In this document: one piece after another, positions 1 through 10,081 of the stretch
Numbering within the stretch: position 1 is the first letter of the stretch
Layout: each line of letters starts with the position of its first letter
NCBI GenBank assembly: GCA_947167015.1
Contig: CAMVGM010000003.1
Location: forward strand, 27,732-91,731
Direction of reading: 5' to 3'
DNA from: an uncultured Bacteroidales bacterium
GTDB taxonomy: Bacteria; Bacteroidota; Bacteroidia; Bacteroidales; UBA932
Length of the DNA stretch: 64,000 bases
The notes under the pieces: generated by a model
What the model saw: the letters and a program-made list of their open reading frames with translations, nothing else
What the model was told of the DNA's origin: nothing
Databases searched by the model: none
Program-made: the position numbers and the translations under genes

Positions 1-1
1 C

Positions 2-766
2 ATGTGGACGCACCTGGAGCGCCAGCGCGGCGGCATGGGCACCCGCGGCGGCATGGGTGAGACCCAGATCGAAGTGGACCGCCGCATCGTGCGGGAGCGT
101 ATCTCCAAACTCAAGGAAGACCTGAAGAAGATCGACAAGCAGATGGCCACCCAGCGCAGCAACCGCGGGCAGCTGGTCCGCCTGTCGCTGGTGGGCTACA
201 CCAACGTGGGAAAATCCACGCTGATGAACCTGCTCTCCAAATCCGACGTATTCGCCGAGAACAAGCTGTTCGCCACCCTGGACACCACCGTCCGCAAGGT
301 CGTGATCAGCAACGTGCCCTTCCTGCTGAGCGACACCGTCGGCTTCATCCGCAAACTTCCCACCCAGCTGATCGAGGCCTTCAAGAGCACCCTGGACGAG
401 GTCCGCGAGGCGGATATCCTCGTGCACGTGGTGGATATTTCACACCCGGACTACGAGGAGCAGATGGAAGTCGTGGACAAGACGCTGAAGGACATTTCCG
501 CGGCGGACAAGCCCGTGTACGTGGTTTTCAACAAGACCGACGCCTACACCTACGAACCCTACGACGAGTTCTCCCTGCAGCCCAAGACCGAGCGAAACTA
601 CACCCTCGACGAGGTCAAGTACAAGTGGATCAGCGGCCGGAAAATCCCCTGCATCTTCATCTCCGCCATCAAGAAGGAGAACATAGAAAAACTCCGCGAC
701 GACATCTACAAGATGGTCGCGGAGATTCACGCGGGACGTTATCCCTTCAATAATTTCCTCTGGTAA
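2..766 (+). CDS. hflX: GTPase HflX, C-terminal part (5' end outside window)
   Basis: Ribosome-associated GTPase of the HflX family, which splits or rescues stalled ribosomes under stress. The visible 254 residues begin inside the family's glycine-rich linker (MWTHLERQRGG, GMGTRGGMGE) that precedes the G domain, so the first methionine shown is not the true start and the N-terminal HflX domain lies upstream of the window. G1 is GYTNVGKST, G3 is DTVGFIRKLP and G4 is NKTD. The C-terminus ends normally with a TAA stop. It converges on frdB with no gap. Identity is firm; only the N-terminal part is missing because of the window edge. Confidence 0.95.
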   Translation: MWTHLERQRGGMGTRGGMGETQIEVDRRIVRERISKLKEDLKKIDKQMATQRSNRGQLVRLSLVGYTNVGKSTLMNLLSKSDVFAENKLFATLDTTVRKVVISNVPFLLSDTVGFIRKLPTQLIEAFKSTLDEVREADILVHVVDISHPDYEEQMEVVDKTLKDISAADKPVYVVFNKTDAYTYEPYDEFSLQPKTERNYTLDEVKYKWISGRKIPCIFISAIKKENIEKLRDDIYKMVAEIHAGRYPFNNFLW

Positions 767-1546
767 CTAATCAGAGAATTTCGCCTTCAGGAACTCGCGG
801 TTCAGGCGCGCGATGTGCGAGACGGTGATGCCCTTCGGGCACTCCAACTCGCAGGCGCGGGTGTTCGTACAGTTGCCGAAGCCCAGTTCGTCCATCTTGG
901 CGACCATCGCCTTGGCACGGCGTTTCGCTTCCGGACGGCCCTGCGGCAGCAGGGCGAGGGAACTGACGCGGGCGGCGACGAAGAGCATCGCAGAGCCGTT
1001 CTTGCAGGTGGCCACACAGGCGCCGCAACCCACGCAGGCCGCCGCGTCCATGCTCTCCTCCGCCTGGTCGTGCGGAATGAGGATATTGTTGGCATCCTGG
1101 GCGGAACCGGTGCGCACGGAAATGAATCCGCCGGCCTGCAGGATCTTGTCGAAGGCGGTACGGTCCACGACCAGGTCCTTGATGACCGGGAATCCGGCGC
1201 TGCGCCAGGGCTCCACCGTGATGGTGGCTCCGTCCTTGAAGTGACGCATGAAGAGCTGGCAGGTGGTCACGTGATCGTCCGGACCGTGCGCACGGCCGTC
1301 GATATACAGGCCGCAGGCGCCGCAGATGCCTTCGCGGCAGTCGTGGTCGAAGGAAACGGGGCCGCTGCTCTTGCATCCGCGCTCCACGGCCACGGGATCG
1401 CAACCCTCGCGGATCAGCTGCTCGTTCAGGATATCCAGCATCTCCAGGAAAGAAGCATCCTCCTCGATCCCGGCAATGTGGTACGTCTCGAAATGACCCT
1501 TGACCTTGGCGTTCTTCTGACGCCATATTTTCAGATTGAATTCCAT
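767..1546 (-). CDS. frdB: Fumarate reductase/succinate dehydrogenase iron-sulfur subunit
   Basis: Electron-transfer subunit that passes electrons between the flavoprotein and membrane quinol in succinate:quinone oxidoreductase. In gut Bacteroidales this complex works mainly as fumarate reductase in anaerobic respiration. The 259-residue protein shows an N-terminal [2Fe-2S] domain with [10 protein letters not shown], and C-terminal cluster motifs [11 protein letters not shown] and [14 protein letters not shown] for the [4Fe-4S] and [3Fe-4S] centres. It lies 5 bases downstream of frdA on the same strand, so they are almost certainly co-transcribed. The choice between the frd and sdh name is by lifestyle, not by sequence. 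Confidence 0.95.
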   Translation of the reverse strand: MEFNLKIWRQKNAKVKGHFETYHIAGIEEDASFLEMLDILNEQLIREGCDPVAVERGCKSSGPVSFDHDCREGICGACGLYIDGRAHGPDDHVTTCQLFMRHFKDGATITVEPWRSAGFPVIKDLVVDRTAFDKILQAGGFISVRTGSAQDANNILIPHDQAEESMDAAACVGCGACVATCKNGSAMLFVAARVSSLALLPQGRPEAKRRAKAMVAKMDELGFGNCTNTRACELECPKGITVSHIARLNREFLKAKFSD

Positions 1547-1551
1547 CTCGC

Positions 1552-3498
1552 TTAGTCTTTGTAATTTCTCGTTTTCACCTCGATAAACTCATACTTGAGC
1601 GGCTCCTTGTGGAGTTCCGGCTCCTGGTCTTCGCCCTTGAATTCCCAGGCCGCCACGTACATGAATTCGTCGTCTTTCCGCTTCGCCTCGCCCTCTTCGG
1701 TCTGGCTCTCGATGCGGAAATGACCGCCGCAGGATTCGGCGCGGTTCAGCGCGTCGCGCGCCATCAGCTCGCCGATATCGAAGAAATCTTCCAGGCGGAG
1801 GGCCTTCTCAAGTTCCTGATTGAACTCGAACTGGCTGCCGGGCACATTGACGTTCTCATAGAATTCCTTCTTGAGCGCCTTGATGTCTTCGATCGCCTTC
1901 TTGAGTCCCTTCTCGTCACGCGCCATGCCCACATAATCCCACATGATGTTGCCCAGACGCTTGTGGATGGAATCCACCGTCTCCTTGCCCTTGATGGAGA
2001 AAAGACGGTCGATACGGGCCTGGACGGCCTTTTCCGCAGCATCGAACTCCGGCGTGTTCACGTCGGTCTTGGGCTCCGCGAACTTGTAGGACAGATAGTC
2101 GCCGATCGTGACGGGCAGGATGAAGTAACCGTCCGCCAGACCCTGCATCAGGGCGGAAGCGCCGAGACGGTTTCCGCCGTGGTCGGAGAAGTTGGCTTCG
2201 CCGATGGCGTACAGACCCGGAATGGTGGTCTGGAGGTCGTAGTCCACCCAGATGCCGCCCATCGTGTAGTGGATGGCCGGATAGATCATCATCGGCTCCT
2301 CCCAAGGGGAAGAGGCGGTGATCTTCTCATACATCTCGAAGAGGTTGCCGTAGCGCTCGGCCACCCGCTGGCGGCCCAGGCGCTTGATGGCGTCCGCGAA
2401 GTCGAGATAGACGGCCTTGCCGGTCTCGTTCACGCCGAAACCTGCGTCGCAGCGCTCCTTGGCGGCCCGGGAAGCCACGTCGCGCGGCACCAGGTTGCCG
2501 AAGGCCGGATAGCGGCGCTCGAGATAGTAGTCACGGTCCTCTTCGGGAATCTGGGAGGCCTTGATCTCATGCTTGCGAAGCTTTTCCACGTCTTCCTTCT
2601 TCTTAGGCACCCAGATGCGGCCGTCGTTACGCAGGGACTCGGACATCAGGGTCAGCTTGCACTGCTGGTCACCGTGCACGGGGATACAGGTCGGGTGGAT
2701 CTGCGCGAAGCAGGGATTGGCAAAGTACGCTCCCTTCCTGTAGCACTGCATCGCGGCGGAACCGTTGCTGTTCATCGCGTTGGTAGAGAGGAAGTAAGTA
2801 TTGCCGTAGCCGCCCGTTGCGATCACGACGGCGTGGGCACCGAAACGCTCCAGCTCGCCTGTCACGAGGTTGCGGGCGATGATGCCCTTCGCCTGTCCGT
2901 TCACGATCACCAGGTCCAGCATCTCGTGACGCGGATAGGACTTCACACTGCCGGCGGCGATTTCTTTGTTCAGGGATGCATAAGCACCCAGCAGCAGCTG
3001 CTGGCCGGTTTGGCCGCGGGCGTAGAAGGTACGGCTGACCTGCACGCCGCCGAAGGAACGGTTCGCCAGGTATCCGCCGTATTCGCGGGCGAAAGGAATT
3101 CCCTGTGCGACGCACTGGTCGATGATTGCAGCGCTCACCTCCGCCAGACGGTACACGTTCGCCTCGCGGCTGCGGTAATCGCCGCCCTTGATCGTGTCAT
3201 AGAACAGACGGTACACGGAGTCGTTGTCGTTCTGATAGTTCTTGGCGGCGTTGATACCGCCCTGCGCAGCGATGGAGTGCGCCCGGCGGGGCGAGTCGCT
3301 GATGCAGAAGATCTTCACATTGTAGCCCAACTCGCCCAGGGAAGCGGCTGCAGAAGCGCCGCCCAGGCCGGTTCCGACCACGATGATCTCAAGTTTTCTC
3401 TTGTTGTTCGGACTCACGAGACGGATTTCCGACTTGCGCCGGGTCCATTTGCTCTCCAGCGGTCCTGCAGGAATCTTGGAATTTAACTTGTCAGACAT
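1552..3498 (-). CDS. frdA: Fumarate reductase/succinate dehydrogenase flavoprotein subunit
   Basis: Catalytic subunit that interconverts fumarate and succinate using covalently bound FAD. The 648-residue protein has the N-terminal dinucleotide fold [16 protein letters not shown], the histidine segment [13 protein letters not shown] that normally carries FAD, and the active-site segment HPTCIP with SESLRNDGR following. Its length matches the Bacteroidota/epsilon-type (long) SdhA/FrdA. The usual Bacteroidota order is cytochrome b (frdC/sdhC), then frdA, then frdB. Here the gene directly upstream, 32 bases away and on the same strand, is ruvB, and no cytochrome b gene is in the window. Confidence 0.95.
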   Translation of the reverse strand: MSDKLNSKIPAGPLESKWTRRKSEIRLVSPNNKRKLEIIVVGTGLGGASAAASLGELGYNVKIFCISDSPRRAHSIAAQGGINAAKNYQNDNDSVYRLFYDTIKGGDYRSREANVYRLAEVSAAIIDQCVAQGIPFAREYGGYLANRSFGGVQVSRTFYARGQTGQQLLLGAYASLNKEIAAGSVKSYPRHEMLDLVIVNGQAKGIIARNLVTGELERFGAHAVVIATGGYGNTYFLSTNAMNSNGSAAMQCYRKGAYFANPCFAQIHPTCIPVHGDQQCKLTLMSESLRNDGRIWVPKKKEDVEKLRKHEIKASQIPEEDRDYYLERRYPAFGNLVPRDVASRAAKERCDAGFGVNETGKAVYLDFADAIKRLGRQRVAERYGNLFEMYEKITASSPWEEPMMIYPAIHYTMGGIWVDYDLQTTIPGLYAIGEANFSDHGGNRLGASALMQGLADGYFILPVTIGDYLSYKFAEPKTDVNTPEFDAAEKAVQARIDRLFSIKGKETVDSIHKRLGNIMWDYVGMARDEKGLKKAIEDIKALKKEFYENVNVPGSQFEFNQELEKALRLEDFFDIGELMARDALNRAESCGGHFRIESQTEEGEAKRKDDEFMYVAAWEFKGEDQEPELHKEPLKYEFIEVKTRNYKD

Positions 3499-3530
3499 TT
3501 TCGGGTATTTGTATTTATTCTTGCTTTATT

Positions 3531-4550
3531 TTAAAACAGGGTGTTTGCATTGTTCTGATAAGGATCCAGGCCCAGATGCTTGTAGGAAAGTTCCGTCGCG
3601 ACGCGCCCGCGCTGGGTGCGCACGATGAATCCTTCCTTGATCAGGAAAGGCTCGTACACTTCCTCGTACGTGCCCTGGTCCTCCCCGATCGCCGTCGCAA
3701 GGGTATTCGCCCCGACGGGACCGCCCTTGAAGGTGGAGATGATCGTCCGGAGGATCTTATTGTCGATGGCGTCCAGGCCGCGCTTGTCGATGTTGAGCTT
3801 GTCCAGGGCATAGCGCGCGATCTTGAGGTCGATGTGTCCGTCTCCCATCACCTGGGCGAAATCCCGGACGCGGCGGAGCAGGGAATTGGCGATCCGGGGC
3901 GTACCGCGGCTGCGCAGGGCGATTTCCCGGGCGGCTTCCTCTTCGATCTCGACCTTCAGGATGCCCGCGCTCCGCTTCACGATCCGGACCAGGTCGTCGG
4001 TATCGTAGTATTCCAGCCCTTCGGTGATGCCGAAACGAGCCCGCAACGGCGCCGTGAGCAGACCCGCGCGCGTGGTCGCGCCCACAAGTGTAAAAGGATT
4101 CAGGGAAATCCGCACCGACCGGGCCCCGGGCCCCTTGTCGATCATGATGTCGATGACATAGTCCTCCATCGCGGAATACAGGTACTCTTCCACCTCCGGG
4201 GAGAGCCGGTGGATCTCGTCGATGAAAAGCACGTCTCCCGTTTCCAGCGAGGTCAGCAGGCCGGCCAGGTCGCCGGGGCGGTCGAGGACCGGTCCCGAGG
4301 TGATCTTCATGTTCACCCCCATCTCGTTGGCGATGATGTGTGCGAGGGTGGTCTTTCCCAGACCGGGAGGACCGTGGAAAAGGGTGTGGTCCAGCGATTC
4401 GCCGCGCATTTTGGCGGCCTGGATATAGATTCTGAGCCGGGATACGATTTCACCTTGTCCCGTGAAATCTTCCAGCTCCCGGGGCCGGATAATTCCGTCC
4501 AAATCCTTATCTTTGCCGTCGCTGATATTATGTGGGTCGAAGTCTGGCAT
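3531..4550 (-). CDS. ruvB: Holliday junction branch migration helicase RuvB
   Basis: AAA+ motor that drives Holliday junction branch migration with RuvA and hands the junction to RuvC. The 339-residue protein is full length. Walker A is [11 protein letters not shown], Walker B is [11 protein letters not shown], sensor 1 lies in [10 protein letters not shown], and the C-terminal winged helix that contacts DNA ends in the typical [17 protein letters not shown] region. It is first in a leftward set with frdA and frdB; the 32-base gap to frdA allows read-through, although the functions are unrelated. A TATATTTG promoter box lies about 24 bases upstream of the start. Confidence 0.97.
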   Translation of the reverse strand: MPDFDPHNISDGKDKDLDGIIRPRELEDFTGQGEIVSRLRIYIQAAKMRGESLDHTLFHGPPGLGKTTLAHIIANEMGVNMKITSGPVLDRPGDLAGLLTSLETGDVLFIDEIHRLSPEVEEYLYSAMEDYVIDIMIDKGPGARSVRISLNPFTLVGATTRAGLLTAPLRARFGITEGLEYYDTDDLVRIVKRSAGILKVEIEEEAAREIALRSRGTPRIANSLLRRVRDFAQVMGDGHIDLKIARYALDKLNIDKRGLDAIDNKILRTIISTFKGGPVGANTLATAIGEDQGTYEEVYEPFLIKEGFIVRTQRGRVATELSYKHLGLDPYQNNANTLF

Positions 4551-4573
4551 AAAAGTCGGTGACGATTAGAATA

Positions 4574-4581
4574 CAAATATA
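4574..4581 (-). promoter_or_regulatory. Bacteroidota-type -7 box for ruvB
   Basis: The minus strand reads TATATTTG, a full match to the Bacteroidota TAnnTTTG element, 24 bases before the ruvB start. No clear TTTG is seen about 20 bases further upstream, so the -33 element is weak. Confidence 0.55.
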
Positions 4582-4619
4582 GTTCTTTTATTTTGAAAAT
4601 CTGTTCTTCTTGTTAGGTT

Positions 4620-4817
4620 TGTTGAAATGTTGATAAATCTATCAAACGTTTGATTATCAGATTTTTAGAAAGAAAGAGAATAGTTAGTAAAAAGGTTGAA
4701 AAGTTGTTTTTAGCGATGTTGAAAAACCGGCGTCTCCCGTCATCAACAGGAAAAAAAGTTTTTTCAACGGATTATCAACAGGGTTTTCAACCGCTATTAC
4801 AGGATGGATGTTGATAA
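4620..4817. other. AT-rich cluster of DnaA-box-like 9-mers (candidate replication origin or DnaA-regulated region)
   Basis: This part of the 257-base gap between divergent ruvB and mfd is strongly AT-rich in a GC-rich window. It holds nine related 9-mers. TTATCAACA occurs at 4772-4780 and, inverted, at 4628-4636 and 4809-4817. TTTTCAACA is inverted at 4717-4725. Near matches are at 4620-4628, 4694-4702, 4740-4748, 4761-4769 and 4784-4792. TTATCAACA differs at one base from the classic DnaA box TTATCCACA. Genes on both sides run away from it (ruvB-frdA-frdB leftward; mfd to ppiD rightward). Origin function is inference; dnaA is not in the window. Confidence 0.4.
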
Positions 4818-7800
4818 GTAAGAAAGCATCGGAACTCCTGCGTGACAGAATACAATCCGGACGGGAAGTATTCTGCCGCGGGCTATTTCTGTCCGCCCGC
4901 TGGTTCGTCCTTTCCCAGGTAGCCCGGGAGGGGATGCAGGTTGTCGTGCTGCCGAACAAGGAGGCCGCCGAATACTGCGCGGCCGACCTCTATCATCTGA
5001 TAGAGGGAGACCGTGTCTTCTTCCTGCCGGAATCCGGGAAGAACGTGGAAAGGAGCAATTACAAGTCTTCCCTGGGCGTCCAGCGCACGGCCGCCATCGG
5101 AAAGATCCTTTCTTTTTCCGCCGGATCCGGTGAACTGCTGGTCATCGTCAGCTATCCGGAGGCCCTGGCGGAGGAGATTCCCGCCACCCGGACCATCACC
5201 GATTCGGTACTCCACATCCGGGTAGGAGAGGAACTTTCCCACGAAGAGATCATCCGGGTGCTTTCGGGACAGAACTTCGAGAAAGTGGATTTCGTGTCCG
5301 CGCCGGGGCAGTACGCCATCCGCGGATCCATCGTGGACATATTCTCTTTCTCGGACAGCAATCCATACCGCATTTCTTTCTGGGGCAATGAGATAGAGGC
5401 CATTCATTCTTTCGATTGCAATACCCAGCTTTCCAGGGAGCAGGTCAATGCCGTGGATATCGTTTCCGATGTACTGAGCGGTGCTTCCGGAGCGGCGGGA
5501 CAGCCCCTGTCCGACATCTTTCCGGAAGACAGCTGCGTATGGCTGGATTCTTCGGACATGTATGCGCGGGAGGCTTTCTTCGGCGGCCTGGCCCGTTTCC
5601 GGCGGGTTTTCATCGACACTCCCCTCTCGCACGACGGCGACGATTTCGTCCAGTTCCACATTTCTCCGCAACCTTCCTTCAACAAGAACTTCGAGATCCT
5701 GACGGAAGACATCCGCAGCCGTATCGAATCGGGATACAAGGTCTATATCTACGGCGAGAAGGAATCCCAGCTGGAGCGCATCCGGTCCATCCTGGGACAG
5801 AACGGCGGCATCATCCCGGAGTTCGTCAGCGGAAAGAACATCCACAACGGCTTCATCGATGCGGACGAGCAGGTCTGCTGCTATTCTGACCACGAGATTT
5901 TCGACCGTTTCCACCGGGTGAACATCCGCCGCACGGTCGAAAAAAGCGAGCAGTTGACGCTCAACGACCTGAATTCTTTCAATATAGGGGATTACGTCGT
6001 ACACATCGATCACGGTGTCGGCGTGTTCGGCGGCCTGGTCCGCCTGCGCGACGACTACGGAAGGATGCGCGAGGTGGTGAAAATCACCTACAAGGACGGC
6101 GACGTGGTGTTCGTGTCCGTGCACGCGCTGCACAAGATTTCCCGTTTCCGTTCCCGGGACGGAGAGCCTCCGCGGATCAACAAACTGGGATCCAAGAGCT
6201 GGACGACGCTCAAATACAATGCGAAGTCCCGCGTTAAGGACATCGCCAAGGACCTCATCCAGCTTTATGCGAAGCGGCGGGCGTCCAAGGGCTTCGCCTA
6301 CTCCCCCGATACCTACCTGCAGGAGGAACTGGAGTCCTCGTTCATGTATGAGGACACTCCGGATCAGGAGACCGCGACGAAGGCCGTCAAGCAGGATATG
6401 GAGGACAACTGCCCGATGGACCGCCTCATCTGCGGTGACGTGGGCTTCGGAAAGACGGAAATCGCCGTCCGGGCGGCTTTCAAGGCCGTTTCCGACAACA
6501 AGCAGGTGGCTGTGCTCGTGCCGACGACCATCCTGGCGCTGCAGCACTACAATACCTTCACCCAGCGCCTGCAGAACCTGCCCTGCAACGTGGAATACGT
6601 CAGCCGCCTGCGTACCGCCAAGGAAATCACCGATATCAAGCAACGGCTGAAATCGGGCCAGATCGACATCCTGATCGGCACGCACAAGATTCTCGGAAAG
6701 GACTTCGAATTCAAGGACCTGGGCCTGCTGGTCATCGACGAGGAACAGAAATTCGGCGTGTCCGCCAAGGAGAAACTCCGTCAGATCCGGGCGTCCGTCG
6801 ATACCCTCACGCTCACGGCCACTCCGATCCCCCGCACGCTGCAGTTCTCCCTGCTGGGCGCCCGGGACCTCAGCATCATCAACACCCCGCCGCCCAACCG
6901 CATCCCCATCCAGACGGAGATCATCCTTTTCGACGAGAAAGAAATCCGGAGCATCATCAATTATGAACTCAACCGGGGCGGCCAGGTCTTCTTCCTGCAC
7001 AACAAAGTGGAGGAACTGCCTGCCATCTATGACATCCTGCACCGCCTGATCCCGGATATGAAGATCTGCGTGGCGCACGGCCAGATGGAATCCCGCGAAC
7101 TGGAGAACAAGATGCTGGACTTCATCCGCGGCGACTACGACATGATGCTCTGCACCACCATCATCGAGAACGGTCTGGACATTCCCAACGCCAACACGAT
7201 CCTGATCAACCAGGCGCAGAACTTCGGTCTGAGCGACCTGCACCAGCTCCGCGGCCGGGTGGGACGCTCCAACAAGAAGGCCTTCTGCTACCTGATCGTG
7301 CCCCCGCTGGTGAGCATCACCGACGACGCGCGCCGCCGCCTGAAGGCCATCGAGGAATTCTCCGACCTGGGCAGCGGTTTCAACATCGCCATGCAGGACC
7401 TGGACATCCGCGGCGCCGGCAACCTGCTGGGCGCCGAGCAGAGCGGATTCATCATGGACATGGGCTTCGAAACTTACCAGAAGATCCTCGCGGAAGCGAT
7501 GGAGGAACTGGGCGTGGAAACCGGCCTCGTGACGAAGAACGACCGGGGCAAGTTCGTGACGGAATGCACGATAGAGACGGACCAGCCGGCCCATATCCCC
7601 GACGATTACATCGACGTGACGGCCGAGAAGATCCGCATCTACCGTGTCCTGGACGCCATGTCTTCCGACAAGGAGATCGACCGCTACGCCGCCCAGCTGT
7701 CCGACCGTTTCGGCGCCTTCCCCGCCGAACTGCAGAACCTCTTCGAGGTCGTCAAGATTCGCAACCTGGGCGCCGCCCTGGGCTTCGAGAAGATCATCGT

Positions 7801-8002
7801 GAAGAACGGGCTGATGATCACCTTCTTCATCGCGAACCAGATGTCCCCCTATTACAAATCGCAGACTTTCGCCACCCTGCTGGAGAAAGCCGCCGCGACG
7901 CCGCGCTACGAACTCAAACAGAGCGAGGGGAAACTCAAGATCGTGGTCCGGAACGTGCCTTCCCTGCAGGATGCCCGGTCCATTTTGGGCAAGTTGAGAT
8001 AA
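4808..8002 (+). CDS. mfd: Transcription-repair coupling factor Mfd
   Basis: ATP-dependent translocase that removes RNA polymerase stalled at DNA lesions and recruits UvrA. The 1064-residue protein is slightly shorter than the E. coli enzyme (1148). Seen in order: an N-terminal UvrB-like module, the RNA polymerase-interacting domain near [16 protein letters not shown], the superfamily 2 motor with Walker [16 protein letters not shown] box [10 protein letters not shown] and [11 protein letters not shown], a second RecA lobe with [14 protein letters not shown], and the C-terminal TRCF domain. The start codon lies inside the last DnaA-box-like 9-mer of the upstream cluster. Its 3' end contains the coaX promoter. 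Confidence 0.97.
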   Translation: MLISKKASELLRDRIQSGREVFCRGLFLSARWFVLSQVAREGMQVVVLPNKEAAEYCAADLYHLIEGDRVFFLPESGKNVERSNYKSSLGVQRTAAIGKILSFSAGSGELLVIVSYPEALAEEIPATRTITDSVLHIRVGEELSHEEIIRVLSGQNFEKVDFVSAPGQYAIRGSIVDIFSFSDSNPYRISFWGNEIEAIHSFDCNTQLSREQVNAVDIVSDVLSGASGAAGQPLSDIFPEDSCVWLDSSDMYAREAFFGGLARFRRVFIDTPLSHDGDDFVQFHISPQPSFNKNFEILTEDIRSRIESGYKVYIYGEKESQLERIRSILGQNGGIIPEFVSGKNIHNGFIDADEQVCCYSDHEIFDRFHRVNIRRTVEKSEQLTLNDLNSFNIGDYVVHIDHGVGVFGGLVRLRDDYGRMREVVKITYKDGDVVFVSVHALHKISRFRSRDGEPPRINKLGSKSWTTLKYNAKSRVKDIAKDLIQLYAKRRASKGFAYSPDTYLQEELESSFMYEDTPDQETATKAVKQDMEDNCPMDRLICGDVGFGKTEIAVRAAFKAVSDNKQVAVLVPTTILALQHYNTFTQRLQNLPCNVEYVSRLRTAKEITDIKQRLKSGQIDILIGTHKILGKDFEFKDLGLLVIDEEQKFGVSAKEKLRQIRASVDTLTLTATPIPRTLQFSLLGARDLSIINTPPPNRIPIQTEIILFDEKEIRSIINYELNRGGQVFFLHNKVEELPAIYDILHRLIPDMKICVAHGQMESRELENKMLDFIRGDYDMMLCTTIIENGLDIPNANTILINQAQNFGLSDLHQLRGRVGRSNKKAFCYLIVPPLVSITDDARRRLKAIEEFSDLGSGFNIAMQDLDIRGAGNLLGAEQSGFIMDMGFETYQKILAEAMEELGVETGLVTKNDRGKFVTECTIETDQPAHIPDDYIDVTAEKIRIYRVLDAMSSDKEIDRYAAQLSDRFGAFPAELQNLFEVVKIRNLGAALGFEKIIVKNGLMITFFIANQMSPYYKSQTFATLLEKAAATPRYELKQSEGKLKIVVRNVPSLQDARSILGKLR

Positions 8003-8015
8003 TTTCGTAAATTTG
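7984..8015 (+). promoter_or_regulatory. Promoter of coaX (TTTG-N20-TAAATTTG)
   Basis: TTTG at 7984-7987 and TAAATTTG at 8008-8015 are separated by 20 bases, a full match to the Bacteroidota housekeeping promoter. The upstream element lies inside the last codons of mfd. Transcription would begin only about 6 to 10 bases before the coaX ATG at 8029, giving a very short leader. Confidence 0.75.
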
Positions 8016-8028
8016 CACGATTGCACGT

Positions 8029-8757
8029 ATGGCGAATCTCCTGGTTGAAACCGGCAATACGGCGCTGAAAGCCGCCTGGGCCGAGGGAAGCACCCTCGGA
8101 AAAACCTTCCGTTACCAGGGAGAGAAGATGATGGATTATCTGCTCTCCCTGCTGGAAAAGGACCGTCCCGAGGTGCTGACCGTCGCCTCCGCGGAAGGGG
8201 TTTCTCCGGAAGAAGAGGCGGTCCTGCGCGGCCGGTGCGGCCATCTGCTCATCCTGGACCGCGCCCACACGAATTACCTGCTGCGTTACGACCTGCCCGA
8301 ATACCTGTCCTATGACCGGGCGGCGGAACTGATCGCCGCGGCGTACCTCTTCAAGGAGAAGCCGGTGACCGTTTTCGACTTCGGAACGACGCTGACGGTG
8401 GATTTCCTGAGCCGTGACGGGCGTTACCTGGGGGGCAACGTCTCCCCCGGCTGCAGGACGCGTTTCAAGGCGCTGGAGCGCTATTCCAAGTCCCTTCCGC
8501 TGGTCGATACGCCCGAAAAACACCGCCCGGAAGGCCATTCCCTGACGGAGTCCGTGGAGTCCGGCGTCATTTCGGGCATAATGTTTGAAATTGAAGGGTA
8601 CATCAGGCGCAGACCGGAGAATATCGTAATATTTACGGGTGGAGACGCAATTTATTTTGCCAAACGGATGAAAAATTCCATCTTTGTAGTTTGCAATCTG
8701 GTTCTGATGGGCCTGGCATTGATAACGGACGATTATGTCGAGAAGAATCTTAAATAG
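8029..8757 (+). CDS. coaX: Type III pantothenate kinase CoaX
   Basis: Catalyses the first step of coenzyme A synthesis, phosphorylation of pantothenate, in the cytoplasm. The 242-residue protein has the acetate-kinase-superfamily motifs of this class: NLLVETGNTALKAAW at the N-terminus, SYDRAAELIAAAY (the GxDR region with the catalytic aspartate), and FDFGTTLTVDFL. In the first motif the usual DxGNT is ETGNT, an Asp-to-Glu change at a nucleotide-binding position. The gene has its own promoter in the end of mfd and overlaps the next gene by 23 bases. Placement before a set of envelope genes is typical of Bacteroidales. Confidence 0.93.
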   Translation: MANLLVETGNTALKAAWAEGSTLGKTFRYQGEKMMDYLLSLLEKDRPEVLTVASAEGVSPEEEAVLRGRCGHLLILDRAHTNYLLRYDLPEYLSYDRAAELIAAAYLFKEKPVTVFDFGTTLTVDFLSRDGRYLGGNVSPGCRTRFKALERYSKSLPLVDTPEKHRPEGHSLTESVESGVISGIMFEIEGYIRRRPENIVIFTGGDAIYFAKRMKNSIFVVCNLVLMGLALITDDYVEKNLK

Positions 8758-10045
8758 AGCTGTCTTGGCCGCAATCATCGCCCTGTGTACCGCTTTCAGC
8801 GCGCACGGGCAGGCTGCGGGTACCTACACGCCCTATTCCATATACGGAGTCGGCGACCTCGCCCAGCCCGGAACCGCCTGGAACAAGACCATGGGCGGTG
8901 TGGGCGTCGGCGTGCGCAACAACCGTTACCTGAACCTGCTGAACCCCGCCGCCGTCACGGCGCGGGACAGCCTCGCCTTCATGACCGATTTCTCGCTCTA
9001 CAGCGACAACAAGATGTTCCAGCAGGGCAACATCAAATCCGCCAGCAACACGTTCAACATCAACGACCTGGCGATGTCCTTCCCGCTTTGGAAAGGTACG
9101 GCGATGATGGTGGGTATCCAGCCCTACAGCGATACCGGCTTCGGCTACAGTTTCAACTATACCGACCCGGACCTGATCGGCCGCACCGGCAACATCACCT
9201 ATTCCGCCGCCGGAAACGGCAGCGTGTACAAGGGATTCGTCATGGCCGGCGCCCGCATCGGCAAACGCCTGTCCGTCGGCGCGCAGTGGAACTACTACTT
9301 CGGCAAGATCGAGAAGACCTTCTATACGACCTTCAACGATGCCTCATACAACAGCATCAAGAACGGCTCGACCGTCCGCCTGACGGGAAGCAGTTTCAAG
9401 TTCGGCGTCCAGTACGAGCAGCCGCTCGGCTCGGCGCTGACCCTCGGCCTCGGAGCCACGTACACCACCTCGGCGCGTCTCGGCGGCACTTCGGAGAGTT
9501 CCCGTTTCTCTGCCGGCACGGCCGCTTCGGACACGCTGTTCTTCAAGGTGGACAAACTCGGCACCGATTCCAAGGTGCAGCTCGCCGGCGAACTTGGCGC
9601 GGGCCTTTCCCTGCGGGACAACGGCCGCTGGATGGCCGCGTTCGACTATACCCGTTCCGACTGGAGCGGCTGCGGGCTGGACGGAACCCGGGGATTCACT
9701 GCGTGCAAATCTTTCTCCGCCACCGTCGCAGAGGCGTATCGCGTTGGTTTTGAAATCATTCCGAACCGCAACGACATACGCTACTATTTCAACCACGTGG
9801 CATACCGTCTGGGGGCCTATCACAAAAAGGAATACTATTTGCTAGATGGTAATCGTGTAACGTCGACAGGCATCACGCTGGGATTCACCCTGCCGATCGT
9901 GAACAACTACAACGGCCTGACGCTGGGCGTCGATTTCGGTCAGCGGGGCGCGGTCTCTGAGAAGATGGTCCGGGAGCGGTACATAAACTTCTCCATCGGG
10001 TTCAACCTCTTCGACATCTGGTTCCGGAAGGTCCAGTATCAGTAA
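8735..10045 (+). CDS. Outer-membrane beta-barrel protein of the coaX-linked family
   Basis: Putative outer-membrane protein of 436 residues. A signal peptide with the hydrophobic stretch AVLAAIIALCTAF ends near AHGQ. The rest is rich in alternating, glycine- and aromatic-rich beta-strand segments and resembles FadL/PorV-type barrels, opening with YTPYSIYGVGDLAQPG and the NPAAVTARDSLAF segment. The ATG lies inside coaX, with a 23-base overlap, so the two are translated from one message. It is followed by a TPR protein, lptC and a PpiD-like chaperone, which suggests a role in building or maintaining the envelope. The exact function is unknown. Confidence 0.8.
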   Translation: MSRRILNRAVLAAIIALCTAFSAHGQAAGTYTPYSIYGVGDLAQPGTAWNKTMGGVGVGVRNNRYLNLLNPAAVTARDSLAFMTDFSLYSDNKMFQQGNIKSASNTFNINDLAMSFPLWKGTAMMVGIQPYSDTGFGYSFNYTDPDLIGRTGNITYSAAGNGSVYKGFVMAGARIGKRLSVGAQWNYYFGKIEKTFYTTFNDASYNSIKNGSTVRLTGSSFKFGVQYEQPLGSALTLGLGATYTTSARLGGTSESSRFSAGTAASDTLFFKVDKLGTDSKVQLAGELGAGLSLRDNGRWMAAFDYTRSDWSGCGLDGTRGFTACKSFSATVAEAYRVGFEIIPNRNDIRYYFNHVAYRLGAYHKKEYYLLDGNRVTSTGITLGFTLPIVNNYNGLTLGVDFGQRGAVSEKMVRERYINFSIGFNLFDIWFRKVQYQ

Positions 10046-10081
10046 AATTAGGATGCTAAAACGAAATAACATTATTGAGAT

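Noticed and set aside
2..766. hflX as a truncated pseudogene
   Set aside because: The missing N-terminus is explained by the window edge; all visible motifs are intact.
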